Part shown: positions 1-7,707 of the stretch, one piece after another
Numbering within the stretch: the stretch's first letter is position 1
Layout of the letters: each line of letters starts with the position of its first letter
Assembly: GCA_050943575.1 (NCBI GenBank)
Contig: JBMNPL010000015.1
Coordinates: 1 to 14,732 of the forward strand
DNA: 14,732 nt
Reading direction: 5' to 3'
From: WRCA01 sp050943575
Lineage (GTDB): Bacteria; Pseudomonadota; Alphaproteobacteria; Rs-D84
Translations under genes and position numbers: made by a program
Notes under the pieces: model-generated
Told to the model about the DNA's origin: nothing
Seen by the model: the letters and a program-made list of their open reading frames with translations, nothing else
Database searches by the model: none

Positions 1-1575
1 ATTTATACAGCATATAATGCTGAATTAGCACGATTAAACGGTTTAGATTTTGGTGATTTAATCGTAAAAGTTTTGGAATTATTTCAAATTGCCCCAGATA
101 TATTAGAAAAATATCAAAAACAATTTAAATATATTATGGTTGATGAGTTCCAAGATACAAATGCCGCTCAAATGCAATTATTGCAAAAATTAACGGGTAA
201 TAATTTTAATATTTGTTGTGTTGGTGATGATGATCAATCTATTTATTCTTGGCGTGGAGCACAAATAAAAAATATTTTAGATTTTGAAAAAAATTTTCCA
301 AAAACTAAAGTTATTCCTTTGGAAATAAATTATCGTAGCACACCAGCGATTCTAGGCGCAGCCAATTCTTTGATAAAACATAATTTAGGGCGACTAGGTA
401 AAGATTTAAAAACTCCAGATGGTACTCCATTTGGTGAAAAAGTTTATATTTTAACATTACTAACAGATCGGGATGAAGCGCGAATAATCGCACGCGCAAT
501 TATAAATCACGGGGATTTTTCACAAACAGCAGTTTTAATTCGCTCAGGTTCTTTATCTCGTGTTTTAGGAGAAGAATTTAAAAGTTGCGGCATTCCATAT
601 CGTTTAGTTGGCGCAATGAAGTTTTATGACAGGATGGAAATTCGAGATGTAATAGCATATATCAGATTATTAGTTTATTCATTTGATGATTTATCTTTTT
701 TACGAATTATTGGCAAACCCAGACGTGGTTTTGGCGATTCGGCGATTAAAAATTTACGTGCATCTGGTACAGATTTTATGTCCGCATTACGAGTAGCAAA
801 TTTACGGGGAAAACAGCGAATTAGTGCTGATAAATTTTTAAAATTATTTAATTTTGATTGGGAAAATATGGCACCGATGGATGCGGTATTAAAATTATTA
901 GAAGAATCAGAATATTTAAAAATATGGCAAGATTCCAAAGATCTGGATGCACCCGAGCGTTTAGCAAATATTAAAGAATTAATAGAAGATGTAATTTCAA
1001 AATGTAATTCATTACCAGAATTTTTAGAACATGCGGCTTTAATGACTACTGAAGACGAAAGGGCGGATATTGGTAATGTGGTAAATATTATGACAATTCA
1101 TGCTGCCAAAGGATTAGAATTTGATAATGTTTATTTACCAGCATGGGAAGAGGGCGTTTTCCCAAATGATATTGCAATAAAAGAAGGTGAAATTGAAGAA
1201 GAGCGTCGTTTAGCATATGTTGCTATTACTCGCGCAAGAAAAAGATGTGTTATTTCTCATTCAATGTCTAGAATGTTATATGGGAAAAGAGAGTATAAAT
1301 CTCCCAGTCGTTTTATAAATGAAATAGATAGCACATTTGTTGAAAAAATTGCACAGGGGATAAATCCATATTATCAACAAACAGAACCACAAAAAGAGAT
1401 TATTAAATCTTCATCAAAAAAAAGTTCGTTTATTAATAATAAATTAGTTGGAAAATTGGTGTCTCATTCAGAGCTAGGCAGCGGTGTAGTTATAGAAGAA
1501 TCAGGGGAAATTTTAACAATCGCGTTTAGAAACAAAGGAATTAAAAAAGTATCAAAACAATTTATTAAATTATGA
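1..1575 (+). CDS. UvrD/PcrA-type ATP-dependent DNA helicase, 5' end missing
   Basis: Superfamily 1A 3'-5' DNA helicase that acts in nucleotide excision and mismatch repair. The frame is open from base 1, so the gene continues past the left edge; roughly 200 residues including the Walker A motif lie outside. Visible motifs in order are the NGLDFGDL segment (about 40-63), motif II DEFQDTN (from 142), motif III GDDDQSIYSWRGA (from 223), motif IV INYRST (near 325), motif V TIHAAKGLEF (near 1093), and motif VI EERRLAYVAITRARKR (near 1198). The tail from about 1438 (KLVGKLVSHSELGSGVV) looks like the C-terminal Tudor-like domain of PcrA/UvrD that contacts RNA polymerase. The TTG at 73 is not a real start because upstream codons already match the family. 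UvrD and PcrA cannot be separated from the sequence alone. Another excision repair gene, uvrC, lies in the same window on the other strand. Confidence 0.95.
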   Translation: MYTAYNAELARLNGLDFGDLIVKVLELFQIAPDILEKYQKQFKYIMVDEFQDTNAAQMQLLQKLTGNNFNICCVGDDDQSIYSWRGAQIKNILDFEKNFPKTKVIPLEINYRSTPAILGAANSLIKHNLGRLGKDLKTPDGTPFGEKVYILTLLTDRDEARIIARAIINHGDFSQTAVLIRSGSLSRVLGEEFKSCGIPYRLVGAMKFYDRMEIRDVIAYIRLLVYSFDDLSFLRIIGKPRRGFGDSAIKNLRASGTDFMSALRVANLRGKQRISADKFLKLFNFDWENMAPMDAVLKLLEESEYLKIWQDSKDLDAPERLANIKELIEDVISKCNSLPEFLEHAALMTTEDERADIGNVVNIMTIHAAKGLEFDNVYLPAWEEGVFPNDIAIKEGEIEEERRLAYVAITRARKRCVISHSMSRMLYGKREYKSPSRFINEIDSTFVEKIAQGINPYYQQTEPQKEIIKSSSKKSSFINNKLVGKLVSHSELGSGVVIEESGEILTIAFRNKGIKKVSKQFIKL

Positions 1576-1597
1576 TATTTAAGATACTATTTTTCTC

Positions 1598-1627
1598 TTG
1601 CGTGTGATTCATTATTTGTTCTAATAT
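1598..1627 (+). promoter_or_regulatory. Putative sigma-70-like promoter of the OmpA-like gene
   Basis: TTGCGT (1598-1603), an 18-base spacer and TAATAT (1622-1627) lie just upstream of the gene at 1648. The -35 region reads CTCTTGC, the same extended element seen at the dnaN and tolB promoters. The predicted start of transcription falls about at 1634, giving a very short leader that begins at the ribosome binding site. Confidence 0.5.
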
Positions 1628-1633
1628 AAGGGT

Positions 1634-1642
1634 AAGGAAGGA
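1634..1642 (+). promoter_or_regulatory. Strong ribosome binding site
   Basis: AAGGAAGGA ends five bases before the ATG at 1648. It is the longest Shine-Dalgarno match in the window and fixes the start of the secreted OmpA-like protein. It also suggests that protein is well translated. Confidence 0.7.
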
Positions 1643-1647
1643 CTTTA

Positions 1648-2832
1648 ATGCAGCTGAAATTTTTGATTTCTCCGGCTTTATCTTTAATTTTTGTTGGATC
1701 GGCTTTTGCCGGCGCATCTTTGCCATTTGTTAATGTTTCTCGTTCTGTATCAGCACGTGCAATGTATGGTGATGCACCAGAAGTTAAAAATTCATCTGTA
1801 TCTGTTGCGAAAAAACAAGAATCTGAAAATAAAAAGGTTCAAGTTTCTGCCCTTAAACCTAGCACAGATGTTTTGGTACCTCGTCGTCCTAGTGAAAATT
1901 TATGGGCACAGCAAAAAAACTCTCCACGTTTATCAGAAAAAATTACTGAATTTGTTTTACCAGAAGAAACTTTGGACGAAGTACCAAAAGCTGAAACAAC
2001 CAAAATTGTTTTGCGTCCGGCCCCACAAATTGAACAACCAAAGAAAATAATTGAAAAAGTAGTTGATAAAGAAGCTCTCGCCAAGGCTTATGAAGCGGGC
2101 AGAATTTCAGAACTTCAACGTATTGCTGATAAAGCATTGGCTGCGCGACCTGTTGAATCAAAAACACGTAAATTAGTTGTTCCTATGGATGATGCATCAG
2201 TTGCTGTTACATCGGTTCGTTCGGTCAAAACATCACCAATGACCGAAGAAGAAAATTTTGCTTATAAAAATTCTGATGATATACCATTAACTAAATTATC
2301 TCCGATGCAATTAAAACGTGCATTTAAAAAGACTTATGTTTCCGAGAATAAACATTTATCTACCTATCGTGCTCTTGATAAATTTGATACAGTCAGCGAT
2401 AGTTCAGAAGATATCAGCACTTCTATTCAAGGATTTGATTCATCACGTGATTTATCAGAAAGTAGTGATATTCGCCCGCTAGAAATAAAAATTAGATTTA
2501 ATAATGAAGATTCTGCATTATCTCGTGATAATTATATGTTGCTTTCTGAATATGCTGGTATTGTGGTTAGCAATCCTAAACGTGCTGTTCAGGTTTCTAT
2601 TCCAGAACATGCCACACGCAGTTTTGATGGACGTAAATTAGCCGCTAAAAGACTAGCAATAATTGAACAAGTTTTACGTGATACAGGTGTCCCAGAACAA
2701 AAAGTAGTGCCTGTTTTAGCTGATCGTGATGATGATGCATTAGTTTTGCGTGTAATTTCTAATGATGTTTATCAATCTTTAACACAAAATCGTGGCAAGA
2801 AAAAAACTACAACTAAAAGTTTATCTTGGTAA
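1648..2832 (+). CDS. Secreted protein with degenerate OmpA-like C-terminal domain
   Basis: 394 residues. An N-terminal signal peptide (residues 1-21, hydrophobic core 9-17, cleavage likely after AFA) sends it across the inner membrane. Residues 40-210 are low complexity, rich in Lys, Pro, Val and Ser, with a KPxxxE-like disordered look. A better ordered block follows at 211-247 (PLTKLSPMQLKRAFKKTYVS). Residues about 277-370 resemble the OmpA C-terminal fold: IKIRFNNEDSALS, then a helix, then VQVSIPEHATRSFDGRKLAAKRL, and finally VLRV. The Arg that binds peptidoglycan in OmpA proteins appears kept (R335), but the Asp after GHT is replaced by Arg (HATR, 321-324), so diaminopimelate binding is doubtful. 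A periplasmic or outer membrane-linked structural role is inferred. It ends in a shared terminator and has its own promoter, so it is probably transcribed alone. I do not recognise a named gene. Confidence 0.8.
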   Translation: MQLKFLISPALSLIFVGSAFAGASLPFVNVSRSVSARAMYGDAPEVKNSSVSVAKKQESENKKVQVSALKPSTDVLVPRRPSENLWAQQKNSPRLSEKITEFVLPEETLDEVPKAETTKIVLRPAPQIEQPKKIIEKVVDKEALAKAYEAGRISELQRIADKALAARPVESKTRKLVVPMDDASVAVTSVRSVKTSPMTEEENFAYKNSDDIPLTKLSPMQLKRAFKKTYVSENKHLSTYRALDKFDTVSDSSEDISTSIQGFDSSRDLSESSDIRPLEIKIRFNNEDSALSRDNYMLLSEYAGIVVSNPKRAVQVSIPEHATRSFDGRKLAAKRLAIIEQVLRDTGVPEQKVVPVLADRDDDALVLRVISNDVYQSLTQNRGKKKTTTKSLSW

Positions 2833-2846
2833 TTAATTTGATAGGT

Positions 2847-2881
2847 AAAAAAACAATCCATTTTATATGGATTATTTTTTT
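2847..2881. terminator. Bidirectional intrinsic terminator between convergent genes
   Basis: A 7-bp stem AATCCAT (2855-2861) with ATGGATT (2867-2873) and a 5-base loop is flanked by an A-run on the left (2847-2853) and a T-run on the right (2875-2881). It therefore works as hairpin plus U-tract in both directions. It serves the OmpA-like gene from the left and ppa from the right. The ppa stop codon (2872-2874) lies inside the hairpin. Confidence 0.75.
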
Positions 2882-3405
2882 GTAGAATTATATTTTTCAA
2901 TACTTTTCATAATTATTTTATCTGCTGTTTCACGATCGCCCCATCCTATAATTTTTGACCATTTATTAGGCTCTAAATCTTTATAATGCGAAAAGAAATA
3001 TTCAATTTTGGCTTTTAAAATAGGGGGTAATTGTTCTACAAAATGGGTGTTGGTATGAAAAGGATCTGTTTTGTTTAAAGGGACACAGATTATTTTTTCA
3101 TCACCACCGACTTGATCTTTCATTAACAAAACTCCAATGGGACGAACATCAATTAAAACTCCGGGGTATAAAGCAGAGTTTGATACAACAACACAATCAA
3201 GTGGATCACCGTCATCACCTAGTGTGCCAGGAAAATATCCATAATCTGCGGGATAACTAAGTGGTGTATGTAAAATTCTATCTACTTTTAAAAGTCCGGT
3301 TGATTTATCAATTTCATATTTTACACGTCCACCTTCGGGCACTTCTATTACGGCTGTCATTTTTTTTGGTGGTAGTGGACCAGGATTTAAATTTCTAATA
3401 TCCAT
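2872..3405 (-). CDS. ppa: Inorganic pyrophosphatase (family I, soluble)
   Basis: Cytoplasmic, metal-dependent enzyme that splits pyrophosphate to phosphate and so drives nucleic acid and other biosynthesis forward. The family signatures are complete: KYEIDK, VDRIL, YPADYGYFP, the metal-binding DGDPLD, and KDQVGGDEK. I chose the ATG at 3405, giving 177 residues, although an in-frame ATG lies at 3417. The ATGGAG at 3417 supplies the GGAG Shine-Dalgarno for the internal ATG, and from that start the active site Asp residues fall at 65, 67, 70, 97 and 102, the numbering I remember for the E. coli enzyme. It lies downstream of dnaN but behind a strong terminator, so it must be expressed by readthrough or a promoter I could not identify. 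Its stop codon sits within the shared terminator hairpin. Confidence 0.95.
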   Translation of the reverse strand: MDIRNLNPGPLPPKKMTAVIEVPEGGRVKYEIDKSTGLLKVDRILHTPLSYPADYGYFPGTLGDDGDPLDCVVVSNSALYPGVLIDVRPIGVLLMKDQVGGDEKIICVPLNKTDPFHTNTHFVEQLPPILKAKIEYFFSHYKDLEPNKWSKIIGWGDRETADKIIMKSIEKYNSTKK

Positions 3406-3430
3406 AAAATTCTCCATTAAATTCTTTATT

Positions 3431-3452
3431 AAAAAACCGCGCTGATGCGCGG
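3431..3452 (-). terminator. Intrinsic terminator after dnaN
   Basis: Read on the minus strand, CCGCGC, a 4-base loop ATCA, then GCGCGG is followed at once by six T. In this AT-rich setting a 6-bp all-GC stem is striking. It lies 11 bases after the dnaN stop and before ppa, so it should end most dnaN transcripts. Confidence 0.88.
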
Positions 3453-3463
3453 GGTAATTTTTT

Positions 3464-4582
3464 TTACATTCTTATCGGCATCAAGATAAATAATGCATCT
3501 GATTTTTTATCTTTGGACTTCATAATTGTAGGGCTAAGAGAATCTTGCATTTCTATCTGGAATTTATCACCTTCAATTTGATTAGCATTATCCAACAAGA
3601 ATTTTACATTAAATGCGATTTCGAAAGTTTCATCACCATTATATTCAATATCTATTTCTTGTGTAGCAGTTCCAGCATTTGGACTAGATGCATTAACAAT
3701 TAATTTATTCATAGAAAATTCCATACGAACAGATTTAGTTTTATCTTGGCTTGCAATTGAAACTAAATCAACTGCTGCGATAAATTGTTTTCTATCAATT
3801 GTTGCGATTTTATCATTCCCTTTTGGAATTACGACACGATAATTTGGATATTGTGCATCAACTAATTTGCTTGTTAGTGTTGCTGGTCCAACGGTAAAGC
3901 GTGCCTTAGTATCTGATAATTCAACAACAACATCATCAACTGTTGCATCTTCTAACAATTTTGATAATTCACCAATAACTCGACGTGGTAAAATAACAGC
4001 GGGCATTTCTGCACTATCATTTGGTGCTGCAATTTCACACAAAGCCAATCTTTGAGAATCAGTTGCGACAGCAGTCAGCATTTTTTTCTGATTTTCTTCT
4101 GTAATATGAAAATAAATACCGCCTAAATGATAACGTACATCATCTGTTGGGATTGCGAATTTAGTCTGATTAATAAGATGGGCTAAATCCCCAGTAGTCA
4201 TTTGGAATTTTGTTGTCAGATTTGCATTCGCCATCATTGGGAAATTTTCCGCTGGCAATGTTGGCAATTTAAACAAAGCACGTCCACTGGATACAACTAA
4301 TTGATCATCAGTTTGTTTAAATTTGATTTCTGCATCTTCTGGTAATTTACGTGTAATATCATAAAGCATTTGAACAGGAACAGTTATTTTTCCAGGCAAA
4401 GTAATATCAGCGGGAACATGTTCAACAAGTTCTAGATCAACATTAGTTGCGCTTAATACTAAATTGTCAGCTACTTCTAATTTAACATTCATTAAAATTG
4501 GTAAAGTAGCACGTTTTTCAACGATTGATTGCATATGTCCTAAAGCTTTGATTAAAACCTGACGAAAAACTGAAAATTCCAT
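3464..4582 (-). CDS. dnaN: DNA polymerase III beta subunit (sliding clamp)
   Basis: Ring-forming processivity clamp that tethers the replicative polymerase to DNA; also a hub for repair proteins. The protein has the normal family length (372 residues with this start; E. coli 366). Recognisable parts are the N-terminal VEKRATLPILMNV segment, DLELVE, the middle domain stretch DSQRLALCE (near residues 175-185), and the C-terminal FILMPIRM that ends all bacterial clamps. The ATG at 4582 is preferred over the one at 4591 because AAGGA (4591-4595) lies eight bases upstream of it, and the 4591 ATG overlaps that Shine-Dalgarno. It has its own promoter and a strong terminator, so it looks monocistronic. 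It is not beside dnaA or recF here. Confidence 0.96.
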   Translation of the reverse strand: MEFSVFRQVLIKALGHMQSIVEKRATLPILMNVKLEVADNLVLSATNVDLELVEHVPADITLPGKITVPVQMLYDITRKLPEDAEIKFKQTDDQLVVSSGRALFKLPTLPAENFPMMANANLTTKFQMTTGDLAHLINQTKFAIPTDDVRYHLGGIYFHITEENQKKMLTAVATDSQRLALCEIAAPNDSAEMPAVILPRRVIGELSKLLEDATVDDVVVELSDTKARFTVGPATLTSKLVDAQYPNYRVVIPKGNDKIATIDRKQFIAAVDLVSIASQDKTKSVRMEFSMNKLIVNASSPNAGTATQEIDIEYNGDETFEIAFNVKFLLDNANQIEGDKFQIEMQDSLSPTIMKSKDKKSDALFILMPIRM

Positions 4583-4621
4583 AATAACCATCCTTTTTAT
4601 TTATATCTATATCTTTGGAGA

Positions 4622-4650
4622 ATTTTACAAAAAACGCCGATTCGTGGCAA
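4622..4650 (-). promoter_or_regulatory. Promoter of dnaN
   Basis: On the minus strand TTGCCA (4645-4650), exactly 17 bases, then TAAAAT (4622-4627). The predicted leader is about 33 bases, with AAGGA before the ATG at 4582. The -35 is part of CTCTTGC, shared with two other promoters in this window. Confidence 0.7.
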
Positions 4651-4716
4651 GAGTAAAATCCACTAATTTTAGCATAATGATTTTAAAAGTGATTTTTTCA
4701 AAGAAAATTTTAAAAT

Positions 4717-5613
4717 TTATCTTTGTTCTTCACTATTTAAGTATGCGATTGCATCCATTGCGCATTCACATCCTGTTCCGACAGCGGTCGCAATTTGCAT
4801 TTTTAATTCACTACGAACATCACCTGCGACGAACATTCCAGCAGGTAGTTCCGAAGGGATTAATCTACCCAATTCATCGCGTTTTATATCTTCATTTAAA
4901 TAATCTGTGTTTGCTTCATGTCCAATTGCGACAAATACACCATCACATTTTATTTTTTCACCATTTGTTGTTATTGCAAATGTAACACCAGTATTATCTC
5001 CGCCGACTTCGTCTAGTTCTGTATTCCACATAACTGAAATGTTTTGAGTTTCATTTACGCGATCTATTAAAATTTTTTCTGCGCGTGTAAAAGAATCTTT
5101 ACGATATAAAATTTTTACAGATTTTGCAATATTTGCTAAATACAAAGCATCATTTAGCGCGGTATTTCCGCCGCCAATCACAAGAACATCTCTATCGGTA
5201 TAGAAAAATCCATCACATGTCGCACAATAAGAAACTCCGCGTCCCATAAATTCACGTGTACCTTTAATCTCTAATTTTTTTGGGGTTGCTCCGGTTGCGA
5301 TTATTATTGATTTAGTTTTATATTCTTTATTATCACTTGCAAGCACAGAAAAACCATTTTCAATTTTGTTAACTAATTTTGCGCTGGTTAAAACAACTTT
5401 TGCTCCGAACATTTCTGCTTGGGCTTTCATTTTATCGGCTAGTTCTTGACCATTACCTAGGAATCCAGGGTAATTTTCTAATTTATCAATTGATGCCATA
5501 TATCCACCAATTCTATCACCAGCTAACACCAAAGTATTTTTCCCGCCACGTGCAGCATATAATGCGGCTGTTAATCCAGCAGGTCCACCACCTAAAATTA
5601 AAATATCATTCAT
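4717..5613 (-). CDS. trxB: Thioredoxin reductase (FAD-dependent, CxxC)
   Basis: Cytoplasmic flavoenzyme that passes electrons from a nicotinamide cofactor to thioredoxin. The order of parts is the FAD-binding GGGPAG (residues 8-13), ATGATP (106-111), redox-active CATC (C130 and C133), the second Rossmann GGGNTA (147-152), and the C-terminal FAD contact GDVR (264-267). At 298 residues it is slightly shorter than E. coli TrxB (321). The NADPH phosphate-binding HRRxxxR motif is altered: the sequence is YRKDSFTRAEK (170-180), with His to Tyr, Arg to Lys and one extra residue before the last Arg. Cofactor preference may therefore differ. The start at 5613 has AAGGAA eight bases upstream. It lies 81 bases after efp, and I see no clear promoter or terminator between them, so it may be cotranscribed with efp. 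Confidence 0.92.
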   Translation of the reverse strand: MNDILILGGGPAGLTAALYAARGGKNTLVLAGDRIGGYMASIDKLENYPGFLGNGQELADKMKAQAEMFGAKVVLTSAKLVNKIENGFSVLASDNKEYKTKSIIIATGATPKKLEIKGTREFMGRGVSYCATCDGFFYTDRDVLVIGGGNTALNDALYLANIAKSVKILYRKDSFTRAEKILIDRVNETQNISVMWNTELDEVGGDNTGVTFAITTNGEKIKCDGVFVAIGHEANTDYLNEDIKRDELGRLIPSELPAGMFVAGDVRSELKMQIATAVGTGCECAMDAIAYLNSEEQR

Positions 5614-5694
5614 TTTTTATTTCCTTACAATTTGTGAAATAACAGAATAACAGAAAAAAATAGAGATAAAAAGCGAAAAGATTGGTTAAAATTT

Positions 5695-6261
5695 TTATTT
5701 CGCTCGTTCTACATATTCTAATGTTTCGGTATTTACTACAATTTTTTCACCTTGTTCAATAAATACAGGGACAGATAAACGAACACCATTATCTAATATC
5801 GCAGGTTTACCACTACCAGTTGCAGTTTGACCTTTTAACGCAGGTTCAGTTTCTTCTACAGTTGCGATAATTGTTTTAGGTAGTGTGATTGAAACAGGGT
5901 GACCTTCTATAAAACTTGCCTTGACTGACAATTCTGGTTGTAAAAATTTTATTTGTTCACCTAATGCATCATTAGGTATTGTAAATTGTTCATAGTCAGA
6001 CAAGCGCATAAAAAAGCTATTATTACCATCACCATATAAATATTGGCATTCAATATCTTCAACCATTAATTTTTCAACTTTATCTTCCGAGCGCCACCGA
6101 TCATTTCCTTTATTACCAGAATCAATATCGCGTAAATCGGCCTGAACAAAAGCGCCACCTTTACCAGGTTTAACTTTTGTAATACTTGTTACGGAATATC
6201 TTTTACCATTATGAGCAATTACCCAACCGACACGCATATCATTTGCAATAAAAGTAGCCAT
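5695..6261 (-). CDS. efp: Translation elongation factor P
   Basis: 188 residues, the usual length. EF-P enters the ribosomal E site and relieves stalling at consecutive prolines. The N-terminal KOW-like domain carries the loop KPGKGGAFV with a lysine at position 34, the residue that EpmA/EpmB modify in E. coli, so a beta-lysylated form is likely; the modifying enzymes are not in the window. The OB domains follow (IECQYLYGDGN, then QTATGSGKPA, VPVFIEQGEKIVVNTETLEYV). The start at 6261 has AAGGA (6268-6272) seven bases upstream. A perfect-consensus promoter just upstream, overlapping the end of uvrC, predicts strong expression with a leader of about 21 bases. Confidence 0.96.
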   Translation of the reverse strand: MATFIANDMRVGWVIAHNGKRYSVTSITKVKPGKGGAFVQADLRDIDSGNKGNDRWRSEDKVEKLMVEDIECQYLYGDGNNSFFMRLSDYEQFTIPNDALGEQIKFLQPELSVKASFIEGHPVSITLPKTIIATVEETEPALKGQTATGSGKPAILDNGVRLSVPVFIEQGEKIVVNTETLEYVERAK

Positions 6262-6288
6262 TATTTATCCTTTTTATTTAACTTATTG

Positions 6289-6316
6289 ATTATAGATGAA
6301 AAAAAAATTATGTCAA
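6289..6316 (-). promoter_or_regulatory. Perfect-consensus promoter of efp
   Basis: Read on the minus strand, TTGACA (6311-6316), 16 bases, TATAAT (6289-6294). Both hexamers match the sigma-70 consensus exactly. The -35 box includes the TGA stop codon of uvrC (6313-6315). Confidence 0.8.
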
Positions 6317-7707
6317 TGAAAGTGCTCATAAATCTTTTTTGCTAATGATTTTGATATACCGGGTACTCGGGCGATATCAGTTTCAGAAGTGTCAGCTATT
6401 TGTTTTACACTGCCAAAATAATGTAATAGGGCTTTTTTTCGTGTTGGACCAATTCCATCAATTTCATCTAATGCGCTGGTAAATTCAGTTTTGGCTCTTC
6501 TGTTTCTATGAAATGAGATTGCGAATCGATGTGCTTCATCACGAACACGACGCAACATTAAAAATAACTTAGAATCTTTGGGTAATTTATGATTTTCAGA
6601 TCCATCTGGCATTATAAAATACTCATCGCCATCACGAACATTTCCTTTAACTACACTAATTATGGTTGAATTATTTCCTAATACTTTTTTTGCAATATTC
6701 CATTGTGCTCGTCCGCCATCAACAATTACCAATTGATGTTTTTCAGCACGGGATAAAAATTCTTGCATCATTGCAATATCATTTCCGGCATTTTTAATAT
6801 TACGTAATTTAAAATGTCTATATTTACTTTTAATAAATCCATTTTTGCCAAAAACTATCATTGCTCCAACTGGATTTTTGCCAAACAAATGAGAGTTATC
6901 AAAAACGGCAGCCGACTCAATTTTAATACCTAACCATTTTTCAAGTTCATTAAATGATTCAGAAAAAGTATTTGTAATTTGAAAATTTGGTTTACCACGA
7001 TTTGCAGTTGTAGTTAGTGCTGATATTTTATCACGTATTTGTGCTGCGGCTTCGTATTGTTGTTTTTTTGATAAAGTTTGCATTTGTTCTGATAATTTTT
7101 TAACAACTGATTGAACATCTCCGGATAATATTTTTCTTGCTAATTTTACTTGTTGCTCATAATTTTTTCCGTTTATACATGGTGCGCTACAACGATTGAT
7201 TTGATGTAATAAACAGGGACGTGTTCTATTATTCATAAAAGAATCGGTACAAGTTCTTAATTGGCAAACTTTTTGAATTGTTTTTAATGCTTCGTTTAGT
7301 GTATTAACTGATGGGTATGGTCCAAAAACATCTTTTGTTTGGGAAAGTTTTTTACGAATTTTTATAAGTCTGGGGTATTTATGTTTGGTCAAGGCCATCA
7401 TTGGATACATTTTTCCATCAGTTAACATAATATTATATTTTGGCTTTAATGTTTTTATTAATTCTTGTTCTAAAATTAAAGCATCTGATTCTGTTGCTGT
7501 TATTTGCCAATCAATATTTGCAACTAAATTACGCATAACGCGTTTATGCCATTCTAATTTTGATACATTTATATATTGGCGAAGTCTGACGTGAATATTT
7601 TTTGCTTTACCTATATATAAAAGTGTATTATCGGCATCATACATCATATAAACACCGGGCAGGGCGGGACTATTTTTTATAAGATTGGCAAATTGAAAAT
7701 TCATCAT
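6313..7707 (-). CDS. uvrC: Excinuclease ABC subunit C, compact form
   Basis: Endonuclease subunit of UvrABC nucleotide excision repair; it makes both incisions around a lesion. The GIY-YIG domain for the 3' cut occupies about residues 14-95 (PGVYMMYD, LLYIGKAK, catalytic E80). Cysteines C153, C165, C173 and C177 have the 12-8-4 spacing of the UvrC iron-sulphur site. The UVR motif that contacts UvrB is at about 205-232. The RNase H-like domain for the 5' cut starts near 252 and keeps D270 (FDNSH), D310, D330 (VDGG) and H393 (DEAHRFAI). Tandem helix-hairpin-helix motifs fill 410-464. At 464 residues it lacks about 120-145 residues that normally lie between UVR and nuclease domains. Two ATGs (7707, 7704) are possible; neither has a Shine-Dalgarno. 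It is divergent from the prepilin gene. Confidence 0.93.
   Translation of the reverse strand: MMNFQFANLIKNSPALPGVYMMYDADNTLLYIGKAKNIHVRLRQYINVSKLEWHKRVMRNLVANIDWQITATESDALILEQELIKTLKPKYNIMLTDGKMYPMMALTKHKYPRLIKIRKKLSQTKDVFGPYPSVNTLNEALKTIQKVCQLRTCTDSFMNNRTRPCLLHQINRCSAPCINGKNYEQQVKLARKILSGDVQSVVKKLSEQMQTLSKKQQYEAAAQIRDKISALTTTANRGKPNFQITNTFSESFNELEKWLGIKIESAAVFDNSHLFGKNPVGAMIVFGKNGFIKSKYRHFKLRNIKNAGNDIAMMQEFLSRAEKHQLVIVDGGRAQWNIAKKVLGNNSTIISVVKGNVRDGDEYFIMPDGSENHKLPKDSKLFLMLRRVRDEAHRFAISFHRNRRAKTEFTSALDEIDGIGPTRKKALLHYFGSVKQIADTSETDIARVPGISKSLAKKIYEHFH

Noticed and set aside
73..1575. TTG at 73 as the start of the helicase gene
   Set aside because: Codons 1-24 before it are open and match the family pattern (NGLDFGDL), so the gene simply continues off the left edge.
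3867..4055. Open frame on the plus strand opposite dnaN
   Set aside because: It is fully inside a well recognised gene, resembles no family and has no Shine-Dalgarno; the same holds for other antisense frames across the window.
4652..4716. Terminator for trxB in the A/T-rich gap before dnaN
   Set aside because: AAATTTTAAAATTT is weakly self-complementary without GC pairs or a proper T-tract; not a convincing intrinsic terminator.
5638..5653. Two tandem copies of AATAACAG between trxB and efp
   Set aside because: Only 8 bases repeated twice in AT-rich spacer; no further copies seen, so chance is likely.
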